A stretch of DNA of 11,861 bases from DASSCW01 sp965651545 (GCA_965651545.1 CBFGSY010000070.1:1-11861); one strand, 5' to 3'. Positions 1 through 6,274 are shown, counted from the first letter of the stretch. Numbers and translations are program-made. Notes: generated by a model from the sequence alone, not told the origin.

Positions 1-392
1 TCAAGGTCGTGAAGGACGGCTACGCGCGCAACTTCCTGCTGCCGCACGGCGCCGCCGTGGTGGCCGACACAGGCGCCCTCAAGAACTGGGAGCGGCACCG
101 GGCGGAACGCGACGAGCGAGATCGCACCGAGCGCTCCGACGCCGAGGCCACCGCCGAGAAGCTGCGCTCGCTCAAGCTGGAGGTCGCCGTCAAGGCTGGC
201 GAGAAGAGCCGCCTCTTCGGCTCGGTCACCAACCGGGAGATCGCCGAGCTGATCGCACAAGAGGGGATAGAGGTCGACCGGCACCTGATTCACCTGCGTG
301 AGCCGATCAAGACGCTCGGCGACCATCGGGTCGAGGTGCGGCTGATGGCCGGGGTGGAGGCCCAGCTAACCCTCACGGTGGTGCCCGCCTAA
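1..392 (+). CDS. rplI: 50S ribosomal protein L9, 5'-truncated by the window edge
   Basis: This is the C-terminal 129 residues of ribosomal protein L9, which binds 23S rRNA in the large subunit and affects frame maintenance and subunit spacing. The reading frame is already open at base 3 and ends at TAA 390-392. The visible part begins KVVKDGYARNFLLPHG, the conserved end of the L9 N-terminal RNA-binding domain, so about 20 residues lie outside the window. A charged helical linker follows (rich in E, R, K and A), then the C-terminal domain with the signature LFGSVT and a final beta strand, LTLTVVPA. The GTG at base 9 is an internal valine, not the start. In many bacteria rplI is followed directly by dnaB; here a small SnoaL-like gene lies between them, starting 24 nt downstream. 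Identification is firm from the two conserved motifs and the neighbourhood. Confidence 0.95.
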   Translation, partial: KVVKDGYARNFLLPHGAAVVADTGALKNWERHRAERDERDRTERSDAEATAEKLRSLKLEVAVKAGEKSRLFGSVTNREIAELIAQEGIEVDRHLIHLREPIKTLGDHRVEVRLMAGVEAQLTLTVVPA

Positions 393-404
393 TGGCGTGA
401 GGGC

Positions 405-410
405 TAATCT
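405..410 (+). promoter_or_regulatory. Possible -10 element (TAATCT) for a leaderless SnoaL-like gene
   Basis: TAATCT fits the TAnnnT pattern of -10 elements and ends 6 nt before GTG 417, so transcription would begin at or next to the start codon. No convincing -35 hexamer is seen, and the upstream rplI message could also read through. Inference only. Confidence 0.3.
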
Positions 411-416
411 GGCCGC

Positions 417-827
417 GTGAGCGCTGACACGGACTCCACCGCGGCCGCGCGACGATGGGCCGAGGTCTGGAAGACGGCCTGGGAGGCAAAGGACACAGAG
501 GCGATCGTGGCCCTGTACCACCCCGACGTGGTCTTCTCCACGCAGCCGTTTCGCACGCCGTACCTGCGCCGCGCGGGCGTGCGCGAGTACGTCAGCCAGG
601 CCTTCAACGAGGAAGAGGGGCCGCGCGTCTGGATCGGTGAGCCCGTCGTCGACGGCAACCGGGCAGCCATCGAGTGGTGGGCAGCGGTCACGGAGAACGG
701 GCTCGAGACGACGTTGGCGGGAACATCGGTCCTGCGCTTCGATGCCGACGGCCTGGTGGAGGAGCAGCGGGACTCCTGGAACCAGATCCATGGTCGGCGC
801 GAGCCGCCGGAGGGATGGGGCCTCTGA
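417..827 (+). CDS. SnoaL/NTF2-like domain protein
   Basis: A 136-residue protein of the NTF2-like superfamily (SnoaL-like), a cone-shaped alpha+beta fold used by small enzymes, ligand binders and immunity-type proteins. The pattern is an N-terminal helix ending in WKTAWEAKD (18-26), then IVALYHPDVVF (30-40), a strand/turn PFRTPYLRR (44-52), EPVVDGNRAAIEWW (75-88), LRFDADGLVEEQRDSW (106-121). The function cannot be deduced: the family lacks a universal catalytic motif, though the Tyr/His/Asp residues lining such cavities are present. The start is GTG 417, with only a weak GAGGG (399-403) placed too far upstream. TAATCT (405-410) is spaced as a -10 element for a leaderless message. A paralogue with the same motif order lies at 6282-6677. 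Alternatives within the fold include a limonene-epoxide-hydrolase-like enzyme or a ketosteroid-isomerase-like protein. Confidence 0.85.
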   Translation: MSADTDSTAAARRWAEVWKTAWEAKDTEAIVALYHPDVVFSTQPFRTPYLRRAGVREYVSQAFNEEEGPRVWIGEPVVDGNRAAIEWWAAVTENGLETTLAGTSVLRFDADGLVEEQRDSWNQIHGRREPPEGWGL

Positions 828-874
828 GGGCGACAGCCTAGCTGTCACAAACCCCGGCTTGACTTGCTTGACGA

Positions 875-892
875 CCGCGCCGCCTGGCGCGG
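875..892 (+). other. Perfect 7-bp hairpin upstream of dnaB
   Basis: CCGCGCC (875-881), loop GCCT, GGCGCGG (886-892). It lies 48 nt after the SnoaL-like stop codon. It could terminate transcription from rplI/SnoaL, but no T-run follows directly; the nearest is TTTT 905-908. It could equally belong to the dnaB leader. Confidence 0.45.
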
Positions 893-894
893 CG

Positions 895-924
895 CAATCC
901 ACAGTTTTCAGCCGGTTATCCCCG
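895..924 (+). promoter_or_regulatory. Two imperfect DnaA-box-like 9-mers ahead of dnaB
   Basis: CAATCCACA (895-903) and TTATCCCCG (916-924) each match the DnaA box TTATCCACA at 7 of 9 positions, in the same orientation, 21 nt apart start to start. They are in the 224-nt gap before dnaB and could be weak DnaA sites controlling dnaB. Two 7/9 matches are weak evidence on their own. Confidence 0.25.
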
Positions 925-1051
925 ATGAAGTTTGTCGCCTGGTGGAAAGTCGCGCGCGGACGGGGGACAAGTGCCTGTGCCCGGACGGCGCGACGCCCTA
1001 GGGTTCGCCTGGGGATGCGAGCCCTGGTCGAACCACGCGCCGGTCCGTGAG

Positions 1052-2398
1052 ATGAGCATCGACAAGCTGGCTCCCCAGGCGGTCGAAGCCGAGCAGAGTG
1101 TTCTTGGCTCGATCCTGATCGATCCCGACGCCGTCCTCAAGGTCGCCGACTTCCTGCGGCCGGCCGACTTCTACCGGCAGCAGCACGCGGACATCTACGA
1201 GTCGATGCTGGCACTCCACGGCCAGCGTGAGCCGATCGACCTGGTGACGCTGGGTGACGACCTGGCCAGGCGCGATCGGCTCGACCAGGTCGGCGGCCCT
1301 GCCTACCTGGCCACCCTCATGAACGCGGTGCCGACGGCCGTGCACGTCGAGCACTACGGCCGCATCGTGGAGCGCAAGTCCGTCCTGCGCAATTTGATCG
1401 CCGCTGCCGGGCGGATCGCGGCCGTCGGCTACGAGGAGGCGAACGACGCCGAGGTCGCCATCGACCGGGCGGAGGGGATCCTGTTCGAGATCAGCCAGCA
1501 CCGCTCCGCCGCCGGTTTCGAGTCGCTGGCGACGTTGCTCGGCCAGGCCTACGACCGCCTCGAGTACCTGCACGAGCATCGCGGTCAGATCCTGGGCATC
1601 CCGTCCGGCCTCTCTCAGCTGGACACCCTGCTCGGCGGCTTCCAGCCCTCGGACTTGATCATCATCGCTGCGCGGCCGAGCGTCGGAAAGACGAGCCTCG
1701 CCCTGAACATCGCCCAGCATGCGGCCGTGCGCGAGGCCAGGAAGGTCGGCGTCTTCTCGCTCGAGATGAGCAAGGAGCAGCTTGCGCTCCGCCTCCTGTC
1801 GGCGGAGAGCGGCATCAACCCCCGGCCACTGCAGACCGGCTTCGTCGACGAGACGGACTGGTCGAAGATCGCCCAGGTCATGAACGACATGCACGCGGCG
1901 CCGATGTGGATCGACGACTCGCCGGTGCTGACCGTCATGGAGCTGCGCACCAAGGCGCGGCGGCTGGAGGCGGAGCAGCGCGGGCTCGACCTGATCATCG
2001 TCGACTACCTGCAGCTCATGCAGGGCTCTGCACTCAGCAGGGAGCCGAACCGTGTTCAGGAAGTCAGCGAGATCAGTCGTGGCCTGAAGGCGCTGGCCCG
2101 CGAGTTGAATATCCCAGTAATCGCGCTATCTCAGCTCTCGCGCAACGTCGAGCAGCGGGGCACCCAGGAGCCGCGGCTGTCCGACCTGAGGGAATCGGGG
2201 TCGTTGGAGCAGGACTCGGACGTCGTGGTCTTCCTCTACCGCGACGGCGAGCAGAACGCGGAGTCGGAGGTGGAGCTGGTCAAGGCGAAGGTGGCCAAGC
2301 ACCGCAACGGGCCGATCGGCGAGGTGCCGCTGCAGTTCCGCAAGTCGAACACGCGCTTCTACACCATGACGCGCGAGGTGGAGGTGCAGGCGTACTGA
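1052..2398 (+). CDS. dnaB: Replicative DNA helicase DnaB
   Basis: A 448-residue hexameric 5'-3' helicase that unwinds the replication fork and contacts primase and the clamp loader. The start ATG 1052 is chosen because MSIDKLAPQAVEAEQSVLGS matches the family's usual N-terminus; the frame is open further upstream but that part lacks family features. The N-terminal primase-interacting domain spans about 1-110, the linker 111-170, and the RecA-like ATPase domain from about 175. Walker A is ARPSVGKTS (207-215), the catalytic Glu is in FSLEMS (235-240), Walker B is LIIVDYLQLM (314-323), and SQLSRNVEQRG (360-370) is the conserved DNA-binding/H4 region. KAKVAKHRNGPIG (411-423) carries the inter-subunit arginine finger. 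Length is normal and no intein interrupts Walker A, a common insertion site. SD sequence is poor (GTGAG just before ATG). Identification is secure. Confidence 0.97.
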   Translation: MSIDKLAPQAVEAEQSVLGSILIDPDAVLKVADFLRPADFYRQQHADIYESMLALHGQREPIDLVTLGDDLARRDRLDQVGGPAYLATLMNAVPTAVHVEHYGRIVERKSVLRNLIAAAGRIAAVGYEEANDAEVAIDRAEGILFEISQHRSAAGFESLATLLGQAYDRLEYLHEHRGQILGIPSGLSQLDTLLGGFQPSDLIIIAARPSVGKTSLALNIAQHAAVREARKVGVFSLEMSKEQLALRLLSAESGINPRPLQTGFVDETDWSKIAQVMNDMHAAPMWIDDSPVLTVMELRTKARRLEAEQRGLDLIIVDYLQLMQGSALSREPNRVQEVSEISRGLKALARELNIPVIALSQLSRNVEQRGTQEPRLSDLRESGSLEQDSDVVVFLYRDGEQNAESEVELVKAKVAKHRNGPIGEVPLQFRKSNTRFYTMTREVEVQAY

Positions 2399-2451
2399 CG
2401 CCGTCGCGTTAGAGCAGGGCGCAATCAGACACCTATCGCGTCTATTCGTGG

Positions 2452-2481
2452 CTATACACCCGTTGTACCCGCGTGTATAGT
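2452..2481 (+). promoter_or_regulatory. Promoter built into an 8-bp inverted repeat, upstream of the zinc-ribbon gene
   Basis: CTATACAC (2452-2459) and GTGTATAG (2473-2480) form a perfect dyad with arm centres 21 nt apart, about two helical turns. A -35-like TATACA (2453-2458, 4/6 to consensus) and a -10 TATAGT (2476-2481, 5/6) sit in the two arms with exactly 17 nt between them. The predicted start near 2488 leaves a leader of about 119 nt before GTG 2607. By symmetry the opposite strand reads TATACA-17-TATAGC, so antisense transcription toward dnaB is possible. Two more CTAT copies occur at 2433 and 2442. A repressor binding the dyad would cover both promoter elements. Confidence 0.6.
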
Positions 2482-2590
2482 CCCTCGCTGAAACGTCCGG
2501 CCCACTGCTCGACCCCAGCAACCTGTCGCACGCACATCGCCCAGGCAGGGGACAAGCAAACCGTCCAGGCCCCGGTCCGGGCGTGCGAAC

Positions 2591-2596
2591 AGGAGG
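2591..2596 (+). promoter_or_regulatory. Shine-Dalgarno AGGAGG fixing the GTG start of the zinc-ribbon gene
   Basis: AGGAGG ends 10 nt before GTG 2607, and a second purine stretch GGAAGGG abuts the codon. No in-frame ATG is available near the first zinc-binding cysteine pair, so this site decides the start. Confidence 0.7.
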
Positions 2597-2606
2597 CTAG
2601 GGAAGG

Positions 2607-2915
2607 GTGTACGCCGACAAGACCATCCGCTGCCGCGACTGCGGGATGGACTTCGTCTTTTCAGCCGGCGAGCAGCAGTTCTACGCCGAGAAGGGACTCC
2701 TCAACGAGCCCCAGCGGTGTCCGAGTTGCCGCGCCACGGCGAAGCAGAACAGGGCGCTCGGCATCGGCTCCGGCGGAGGGGGCGGCCAGCGCGAGATGCA
2801 TGCGGCGGTCTGTGCGGAATGTGGCGGCCAGGCGCTGGTCCCATTCCTCCCGCGCAACGACAGGCCCGTCTACTGCTCGAGCTGCTTCGACAAGGTTCGC
2901 GCCACGCGGGCGTAG
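2607..2915 (+). CDS. Double zinc-ribbon protein (CxxC-x17-CxxC type)
   Basis: A 102-residue soluble protein with two four-cysteine zinc sites. The N-terminal ribbon uses C9/C12 (CRDC) and C38/C41 (CPSC), with FVFSAGEQQFYAEKGL between, typical of the small probable zinc-ribbon domain family. A glycine-rich hinge (about 52-60) leads to a second ribbon with C69/C72 and C90/C93 separated by exactly 17 residues, the CxxC-x17-CxxC domain. No enzyme motif is present. Such proteins are widespread in GC-rich environmental bacteria and are presumed to bind nucleic acid or protein, but their role is not established. The gene is a stand-alone transcription unit: its own promoter in a dyad lies upstream and a strong terminator follows 33 nt after the stop. 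That isolated, dyad-controlled setting suggests conditional expression, which is inference. Confidence 0.9.
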   Translation: MYADKTIRCRDCGMDFVFSAGEQQFYAEKGLLNEPQRCPSCRATAKQNRALGIGSGGGGGQREMHAAVCAECGGQALVPFLPRNDRPVYCSSCFDKVRATRA

Positions 2916-2948
2916 CCTGCCCACATCCAACCGGTCGCAAGGCCGATG

Positions 2949-2978
2949 CGAGCGCCGCCGTCGCGGCGCTCGTTCGTT
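2949..2978 (+). terminator. Rho-independent terminator after the zinc-ribbon gene
   Basis: A perfect 10-bp GC-rich stem, CGAGCGCCGC (2949-2958) and GCGGCGCTCG (2963-2972), encloses the tetraloop CGTC and is followed by the T-rich TTCGTT. It separates the zinc-ribbon gene from purA. The T-tract is interrupted, so efficiency may be moderate. Confidence 0.8.
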
Positions 2979-2983
2979 ACTAT
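2978..2983 (+). promoter_or_regulatory. Possible -10 element (TACTAT) for purA
   Basis: TACTAT lies immediately after the terminator and would give a start near 2990 and a leader of about 33 nt. The matching -35 position falls inside the terminator stem and is not consensus-like. purA needs a promoter here if the terminator works, which is the main support. Confidence 0.3.
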
Positions 2984-3022
2984 GACGACCTCCCATTCAC
3001 GCGAGGTCGATGCCGGTCCGCC

Positions 3023-4345
3023 ATGTCCGTGATCGCCGTGGTCGGCGCCCAGTGGGGTGACGAGGGCAAGGGCAGGGTCGTCGACTACCTGGCGCGTGAC
3101 GCCAACCTGGTAGTGCGCTACGGCGGAGGCAACAACGCCGGCCACACAGTGGTCAACCTGCACGGCCACTTTAAGCTGCACCTGATTCCATCCGGCATCT
3201 TCTATCCGGCCACGCGCAACCTGCTGGGCAACGGCGTGGTCATCAACCCGCCGGCGCTCGTCACCGAGCTGGACGGCCTGGCAGAGGCCGGCTTCGACTG
3301 CGAGAACCTTTTCATCGCCGACCGGGCGCACCTGGTGATGCCCTACCACGTGCTCATCGACCAGCTGGAGGAGCGGGAGCGTGGTGCCGCCCGGCTGGGA
3401 ACGACGAGCAGGGGGATCGGCCCCGCCTACGTTGACAAGATCGCCAGACGTGGGATCCGCGTCGTCGACCTGGTGGACCCGCACGCCTTCCGTGAGCGAT
3501 TGACGGCGGCCATGGGCCGGGCGCGACGCATCGTGGAGGGGTACTTCGGTGCGGGTGGCGCACAGGACGAGATGCGGGACATGATCGAGGCTGCATTGGA
3601 CGAAGAGAGCGTTGCCACCGCGTACCGGCTCGCCGGCGAGCGGCTGCGCCCGCACGTGGTCGACGGCCACGCCCTGGTCGACCAGGCCCTGGCGGCCGGC
3701 GAGCACATCCTGCTGGAGGGGCAGCTTGGCACGATGCGCGACATCGATTGGGGCACCTATCCCTACGTCACCAGCTCCAGCCCGATCCCCGGCGGCGCCA
3801 GCCTGGGGGCGGGGCTGCCGGCAGTGGCGATCGACCGGGTGCTCGGCGTGGCCAAGGCCTACACCACGGCCGTCGGCGCGGGACCGCTGCCCACCGAGCT
3901 GGAGGACGACGACGGTGCCGCGCTGCGCGAACGCGGGGTCGAGTTCGGCACCTCGACGGGTCGTCCGCGGCGTTGCGGCTGGTACGACGCGGTGGCCGTT
4001 CGCTTCAGCGCGCGGCTGGCGGGATACAGCGCGATCGCACTGACCAAGCTGGACGTGCTGGATAGCTTTGCGCACATCCGGGTGGCAACCGCCTATCGGG
4101 ATTCGTCCGATGGCCGCGCCTGGGAAACGGTTCCCGCCTCGGCATCGGTCTATGGCAGGCTCGAACCGGTCTACGAGGAGCTGCCTGGCTGGCAGACCGA
4201 TACGACAAGCTGCCGCGCCTGGGAAGAGCTGCCGGAAAGGGCGCGCGCCTACGTCGAGCGGCTAGAGGAACTGGCCGGTACGCCGGTCACGCACGTCAGC
4301 GTCGGCCCCGAGCGCGAGCAGATGATCGTCAGGGAGGCAGCGTGA
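3023..4345 (+). CDS. purA: Adenylosuccinate synthetase
   Basis: A 440-residue cytosolic GTPase-like ligase joining IMP and aspartate with GTP hydrolysis to make adenylosuccinate, the first committed step from IMP to AMP. The start ATG 3023 gives the usual N-terminus. Visible motifs: GAQWGDEGKG (8-17) with catalytic Asp13; GGNNAGHTVV (35-44) with catalytic His41; GTTSRGIGPAY (126-136); the region DIDWGTYPYVTSS (240-252); GTSTGRPRRCGWYD (309-322); TKLDVLD (341-347), the guanine-specifying segment; and a C-terminal VSVGPER (425-431). Length is typical. The odd point is LEGQLGT (231-237) where many PurA proteins read EGAQGT. A GAGG (3003-3006) is the only SD-like sequence and is rather distant. 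The stop codon overlaps the following lipoprotein start (GTGA), implying translational coupling. Identification is secure. Confidence 0.97.
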   Translation: MSVIAVVGAQWGDEGKGRVVDYLARDANLVVRYGGGNNAGHTVVNLHGHFKLHLIPSGIFYPATRNLLGNGVVINPPALVTELDGLAEAGFDCENLFIADRAHLVMPYHVLIDQLEERERGAARLGTTSRGIGPAYVDKIARRGIRVVDLVDPHAFRERLTAAMGRARRIVEGYFGAGGAQDEMRDMIEAALDEESVATAYRLAGERLRPHVVDGHALVDQALAAGEHILLEGQLGTMRDIDWGTYPYVTSSSPIPGGASLGAGLPAVAIDRVLGVAKAYTTAVGAGPLPTELEDDDGAALRERGVEFGTSTGRPRRCGWYDAVAVRFSARLAGYSAIALTKLDVLDSFAHIRVATAYRDSSDGRAWETVPASASVYGRLEPVYEELPGWQTDTTSCRAWEELPERARAYVERLEELAGTPVTHVSVGPEREQMIVREAA

Positions 4346-4878
4346 CCCGTCGTCCGGCTGCGGCCCTGGCCATCAGCGTGATGCTCGCCGCCTGCGGCGG
4401 CAGCCCGGCTGCCAGCGATCCCGCCGTGCTGGCGGTCGATCATGCCGGCTTCCAGCTGCGCGTGCCCGACGGATGGACGGCCGAGTCGACCAACAACAGC
4501 GAGGGCCAGCTGCAGACCGTTGCCTTCATCTCGAACACGCCGCTGGAGCTGCGATGCAACGGGGAGGGCGCCAGCCGCCAATGCCGCGAGCCACGATCGC
4601 TCAAGGAGGGGATGCTGCTCGTCACCTGGCTGGCCGCCTTCTGCCCCGGCTGCACGCCCCCGGCCGGCGAACCGATCGTAGTCGGCGGCCGCGAGGCTTC
4701 GCTGGTTGCCGGCTCCACCATCTGCGGGCCGCTGGAGCCGACTGACGACGAGACGTACTTCGTGGCGGTCACGCCCCAGCGCCTGGACGCGATCGTCGTC
4801 TGCAAGCGCAATGCTCCCGCGGATGCCGACGCGGAGCTGCGCGAGATGCTCGAGCACGTGGAGTGGCGCACGCCGTAG
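4342..4878 (+). CDS. Predicted lipoprotein of unknown function
   Basis: A 178-residue exported protein. The N-terminus has two arginines, a short hydrophobic stretch and a lipobox LAAC with Cys18, so it should be cleaved before Cys18 and lipid-anchored on the outer face of the membrane. The mature part starts with a Gly/Ser/Ala-rich tether, then GFQLRVPDGW (36-45), a phrase common at the start of PsbP/Mog1-like single-domain lipoproteins, and ends with an acidic helix and EHVEWR. Six further cysteines (72, 81, 101, 104, 128, 154), including CPGC, suggest disulfides. The GTG start overlaps the purA stop by 4 nt, indicating coupled translation rather than a shared pathway. The function is not recognised; a PsbP/Mog1-like fold is only a guess from the motif layout. 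Confidence 0.8.
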   Translation: MTRRPAAALAISVMLAACGGSPAASDPAVLAVDHAGFQLRVPDGWTAESTNNSEGQLQTVAFISNTPLELRCNGEGASRQCREPRSLKEGMLLVTWLAAFCPGCTPPAGEPIVVGGREASLVAGSTICGPLEPTDDETYFVAVTPQRLDAIVVCKRNAPADADAELREMLEHVEWRTP

Positions 4879-4904
4879 AACCGTGTCTGCCGGTGGTGGG
4901 CGGG

Positions 4905-4910
4905 TATACT
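4905..4910 (+). promoter_or_regulatory. -10 element (TATACT) upstream of guaB3
   Basis: TATACT matches TATAAT at 5 of 6 positions and is conspicuous in this GC-rich region. The -35 position (around 4882-4887) is poor. The predicted start near 4917 would give a leader of about 118 nt before ATG 5035. Confidence 0.45.
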
Positions 4911-4978
4911 CGCCGAAACCGCAGGGCTGCAAGCAGGTGCACCCGATCCGAGCAGTCATTCCAGCCAGCGACCCACAC

Positions 4979-5013
4979 CGCCCGCGCCGGTCATCGCCGC
5001 CCGCGGGCGTTTT
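4979..5013 (+). terminator. Terminator-like hairpin in the guaB3 leader
   Basis: CGCCCGCG (4979-4986) pairs with CGCGGGCG (5002-5009) over a 15-nt loop, directly followed by TTTT (5010-5013). A second copy of the left arm (4998-5005) makes 4998-5009 a 12-bp palindrome. It could be the terminator of the purA-lipoprotein unit. However, it lies only 21 nt before the guaB3 start and downstream of a -10-like TATACT, so an attenuator is also possible. SD GAGGA (5021-5025) follows at once. Confidence 0.55.
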
Positions 5014-5034
5014 CCTACCTGAGGACCTGGGCCG

Positions 5035-6204
5035 ATGATCGAGCCGGCACTCGCCGGGCCGAGCTTCACGTCGGCCACCGACCGTCTGCGGCGGACGTAC
5101 GGCTTCGACGAGGTGGCGCTGGTCCCCGGTGCCGTCACGGTTGACCCGGCCGAAGTCGAGCTGACCGTGGAGATCGGCGGGCGTCGGCTGGAGATCCCCT
5201 TCATGGCGGCGGCCATGGATGCCGTGTCCGACCCGGACTTCGCGGTGCGCATCAGCCGACATGGCGGCGTCGCATTCATCAACTTGGAGGGCCTCTACAC
5301 CCGCTACGAGGATGCCGGCCCGATCATCGATCGGGTCGCCGCCGCCGACAGCGGCGAGGCCGCCGCGCACATCCTCGCCGAGGCATACGCTGCCCCGGTT
5401 CGGGGCGAGCTGATCTCGGCCCTCATCGCCCGCGTCAAGTCACAGGGAGCGCTGGCGGCGGTGGCGACCACCCCGGCCTCCGCCTGGGACCACGCCGAGC
5501 TGGCGGCTGCCGCCGGGGCGGATCTCTTCCTGGTCCAATCGCAGGTCAGCAGCGCGCGTCACATCTCGACATCTGGCCGAGCGCTTTCGCTGAGCGACCT
5601 GACCGGCGCGCTCCGCATGCCAGTCCTGGTGGGCAACACGGTGAGCGGCGAGGCCGCGTATCAGCTGATGCACCAGGGCGCGGAGGCGATCCTGGTCGGC
5701 GTGGGCCCTGGCGCCGCCTGCACGACGCGTGAGGTATTGGGCATCGGCGTTCCGCAGGTGAGTGCCACGCTCGAGGTGGCGGCCGCGCGGGACCGGTACC
5801 TGAAGGAGGTGGGCCGCTACGTGCCCATCGTCACCGATGGCGGCATGAAGACGGGCGGCGACATCGCCAAGGCGATCGCCTCCGGGGCGGATGCCGTCAT
5901 GCTCGGCTCGCCATTTGCGGCAGCCCTGGAAGCCCCTGGGCGTGGCATCAACTGGGGCATGGCGGCGCCCTCGCCAACACTCCCGCGCGGCACGCGCATC
6001 AACCTCCGTGAGCGGAGCCCCCTGGAGCAGATCCTGTTCGGGCCCGCCGCCACCACGCACGGCACCCAGAACCTCGTTGGCGCGCTGCGCCAGTCGATGG
6101 CCGCCCTTGGGGCGCGCACCATCGAGGAGATGCACCGGGTCGAGATGGTGATCGCCCCGGCCATCGCAACCGAGGGCAAGTCCTGGCAGCTGGCCGACAG
6201 CTAG
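5035..6204 (+). CDS. guaB3: GuaB3 family IMP dehydrogenase-related protein, possible GMP reductase
   Basis: A 389-residue TIM-barrel protein of the IMPDH/GMP reductase superfamily. Matching features are MAAAMDAVSD (57-66), the nucleotide loop and catalytic cysteine VGVGPGAACTTR (221-232, Cys229), and the phosphate-binding DGGMKTGGDIAKA (268-280). The barrel runs straight through with no paired CBS domains, as in the GuaB3 group rather than ordinary GuaB. The flap region (about 310-345) shows no YRGMGS-like segment with the Arg-Tyr dyad IMPDH uses for hydrolysis. Cyanobacterial GuaB3 has been reported to act as a GMP reductase (GMP to IMP, NADPH), so this activity is plausible; the activity itself is inference. 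Start ATG 5035 has GAGGA 9 nt upstream. The gene sits between purA and guaA, consistent with purine balancing. Family assignment is firm, activity is not. Confidence 0.9.
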   Translation: MIEPALAGPSFTSATDRLRRTYGFDEVALVPGAVTVDPAEVELTVEIGGRRLEIPFMAAAMDAVSDPDFAVRISRHGGVAFINLEGLYTRYEDAGPIIDRVAAADSGEAAAHILAEAYAAPVRGELISALIARVKSQGALAAVATTPASAWDHAELAAAAGADLFLVQSQVSSARHISTSGRALSLSDLTGALRMPVLVGNTVSGEAAYQLMHQGAEAILVGVGPGAACTTREVLGIGVPQVSATLEVAAARDRYLKEVGRYVPIVTDGGMKTGGDIAKAIASGADAVMLGSPFAAALEAPGRGINWGMAAPSPTLPRGTRINLRERSPLEQILFGPAATTHGTQNLVGALRQSMAALGARTIEEMHRVEMVIAPAIATEGKSWQLADS

Positions 6205-6268
6205 CGCGTGAGGCAGACGCTGGCGCGCACCTGACCCCGATGATGTCAGGGGTTGGCGCGAACCCGGG

Positions 6269-6274
6269 TAGGAT
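6269..6274 (+). promoter_or_regulatory. Possible -10 (TAGGAT), overlapping an SD-like AGGA, for the second SnoaL-like gene
   Basis: TAGGAT ends 7 nt before ATG 6282, the spacing expected for a leaderless transcript. The overlapping AGGA (6270-6273) has ideal SD spacing to the same ATG, so the same bases could serve either role. No clear -35 is visible. Confidence 0.3.

Noticed and set aside
366..902. Long minus-strand and alternative-frame open frames over rplI/SnoaL, dnaB, purA, guaA and UPF0182
   Set aside because: They are by-products of high GC content: no family motifs, Arg/Pro/Ala-rich composition, and they lie opposite well-identified genes.
932..1051. In-frame extension of DnaB to GTG 932 (40 extra residues)
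   Set aside because: The DnaB family starts close to the KLAPQ-EAEQSVLG motif; the extra residues lack family features and cover the non-coding leader.
2717..3022. In-frame extension of PurA upstream to 2717
   Set aside because: It overlaps the zinc-ribbon gene and a strong terminator; PurA homologues start at the residue chosen here.
3010..3060. A 16-codon out-of-frame ORF overlapping the purA start, with GAGG just upstream
   Set aside because: The GAGG is only 3 nt from its ATG, the peptide is an Arg-rich out-of-frame shadow of PurA, and no attenuation structure accompanies it. Probably chance.
4911..4978. Known riboswitch (purine, PRPP, guanidine) in the guaB3 leader
   Set aside because: I could not find the conserved core sequences of any of these classes by eye.
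6231..6256. Inverted repeat CTGACCCC/GGGGTTGG after guaB3 as a terminator
   Set aside because: It needs two G-T pairs, has a 10-nt loop and no T-run, so I do not call it a terminator.
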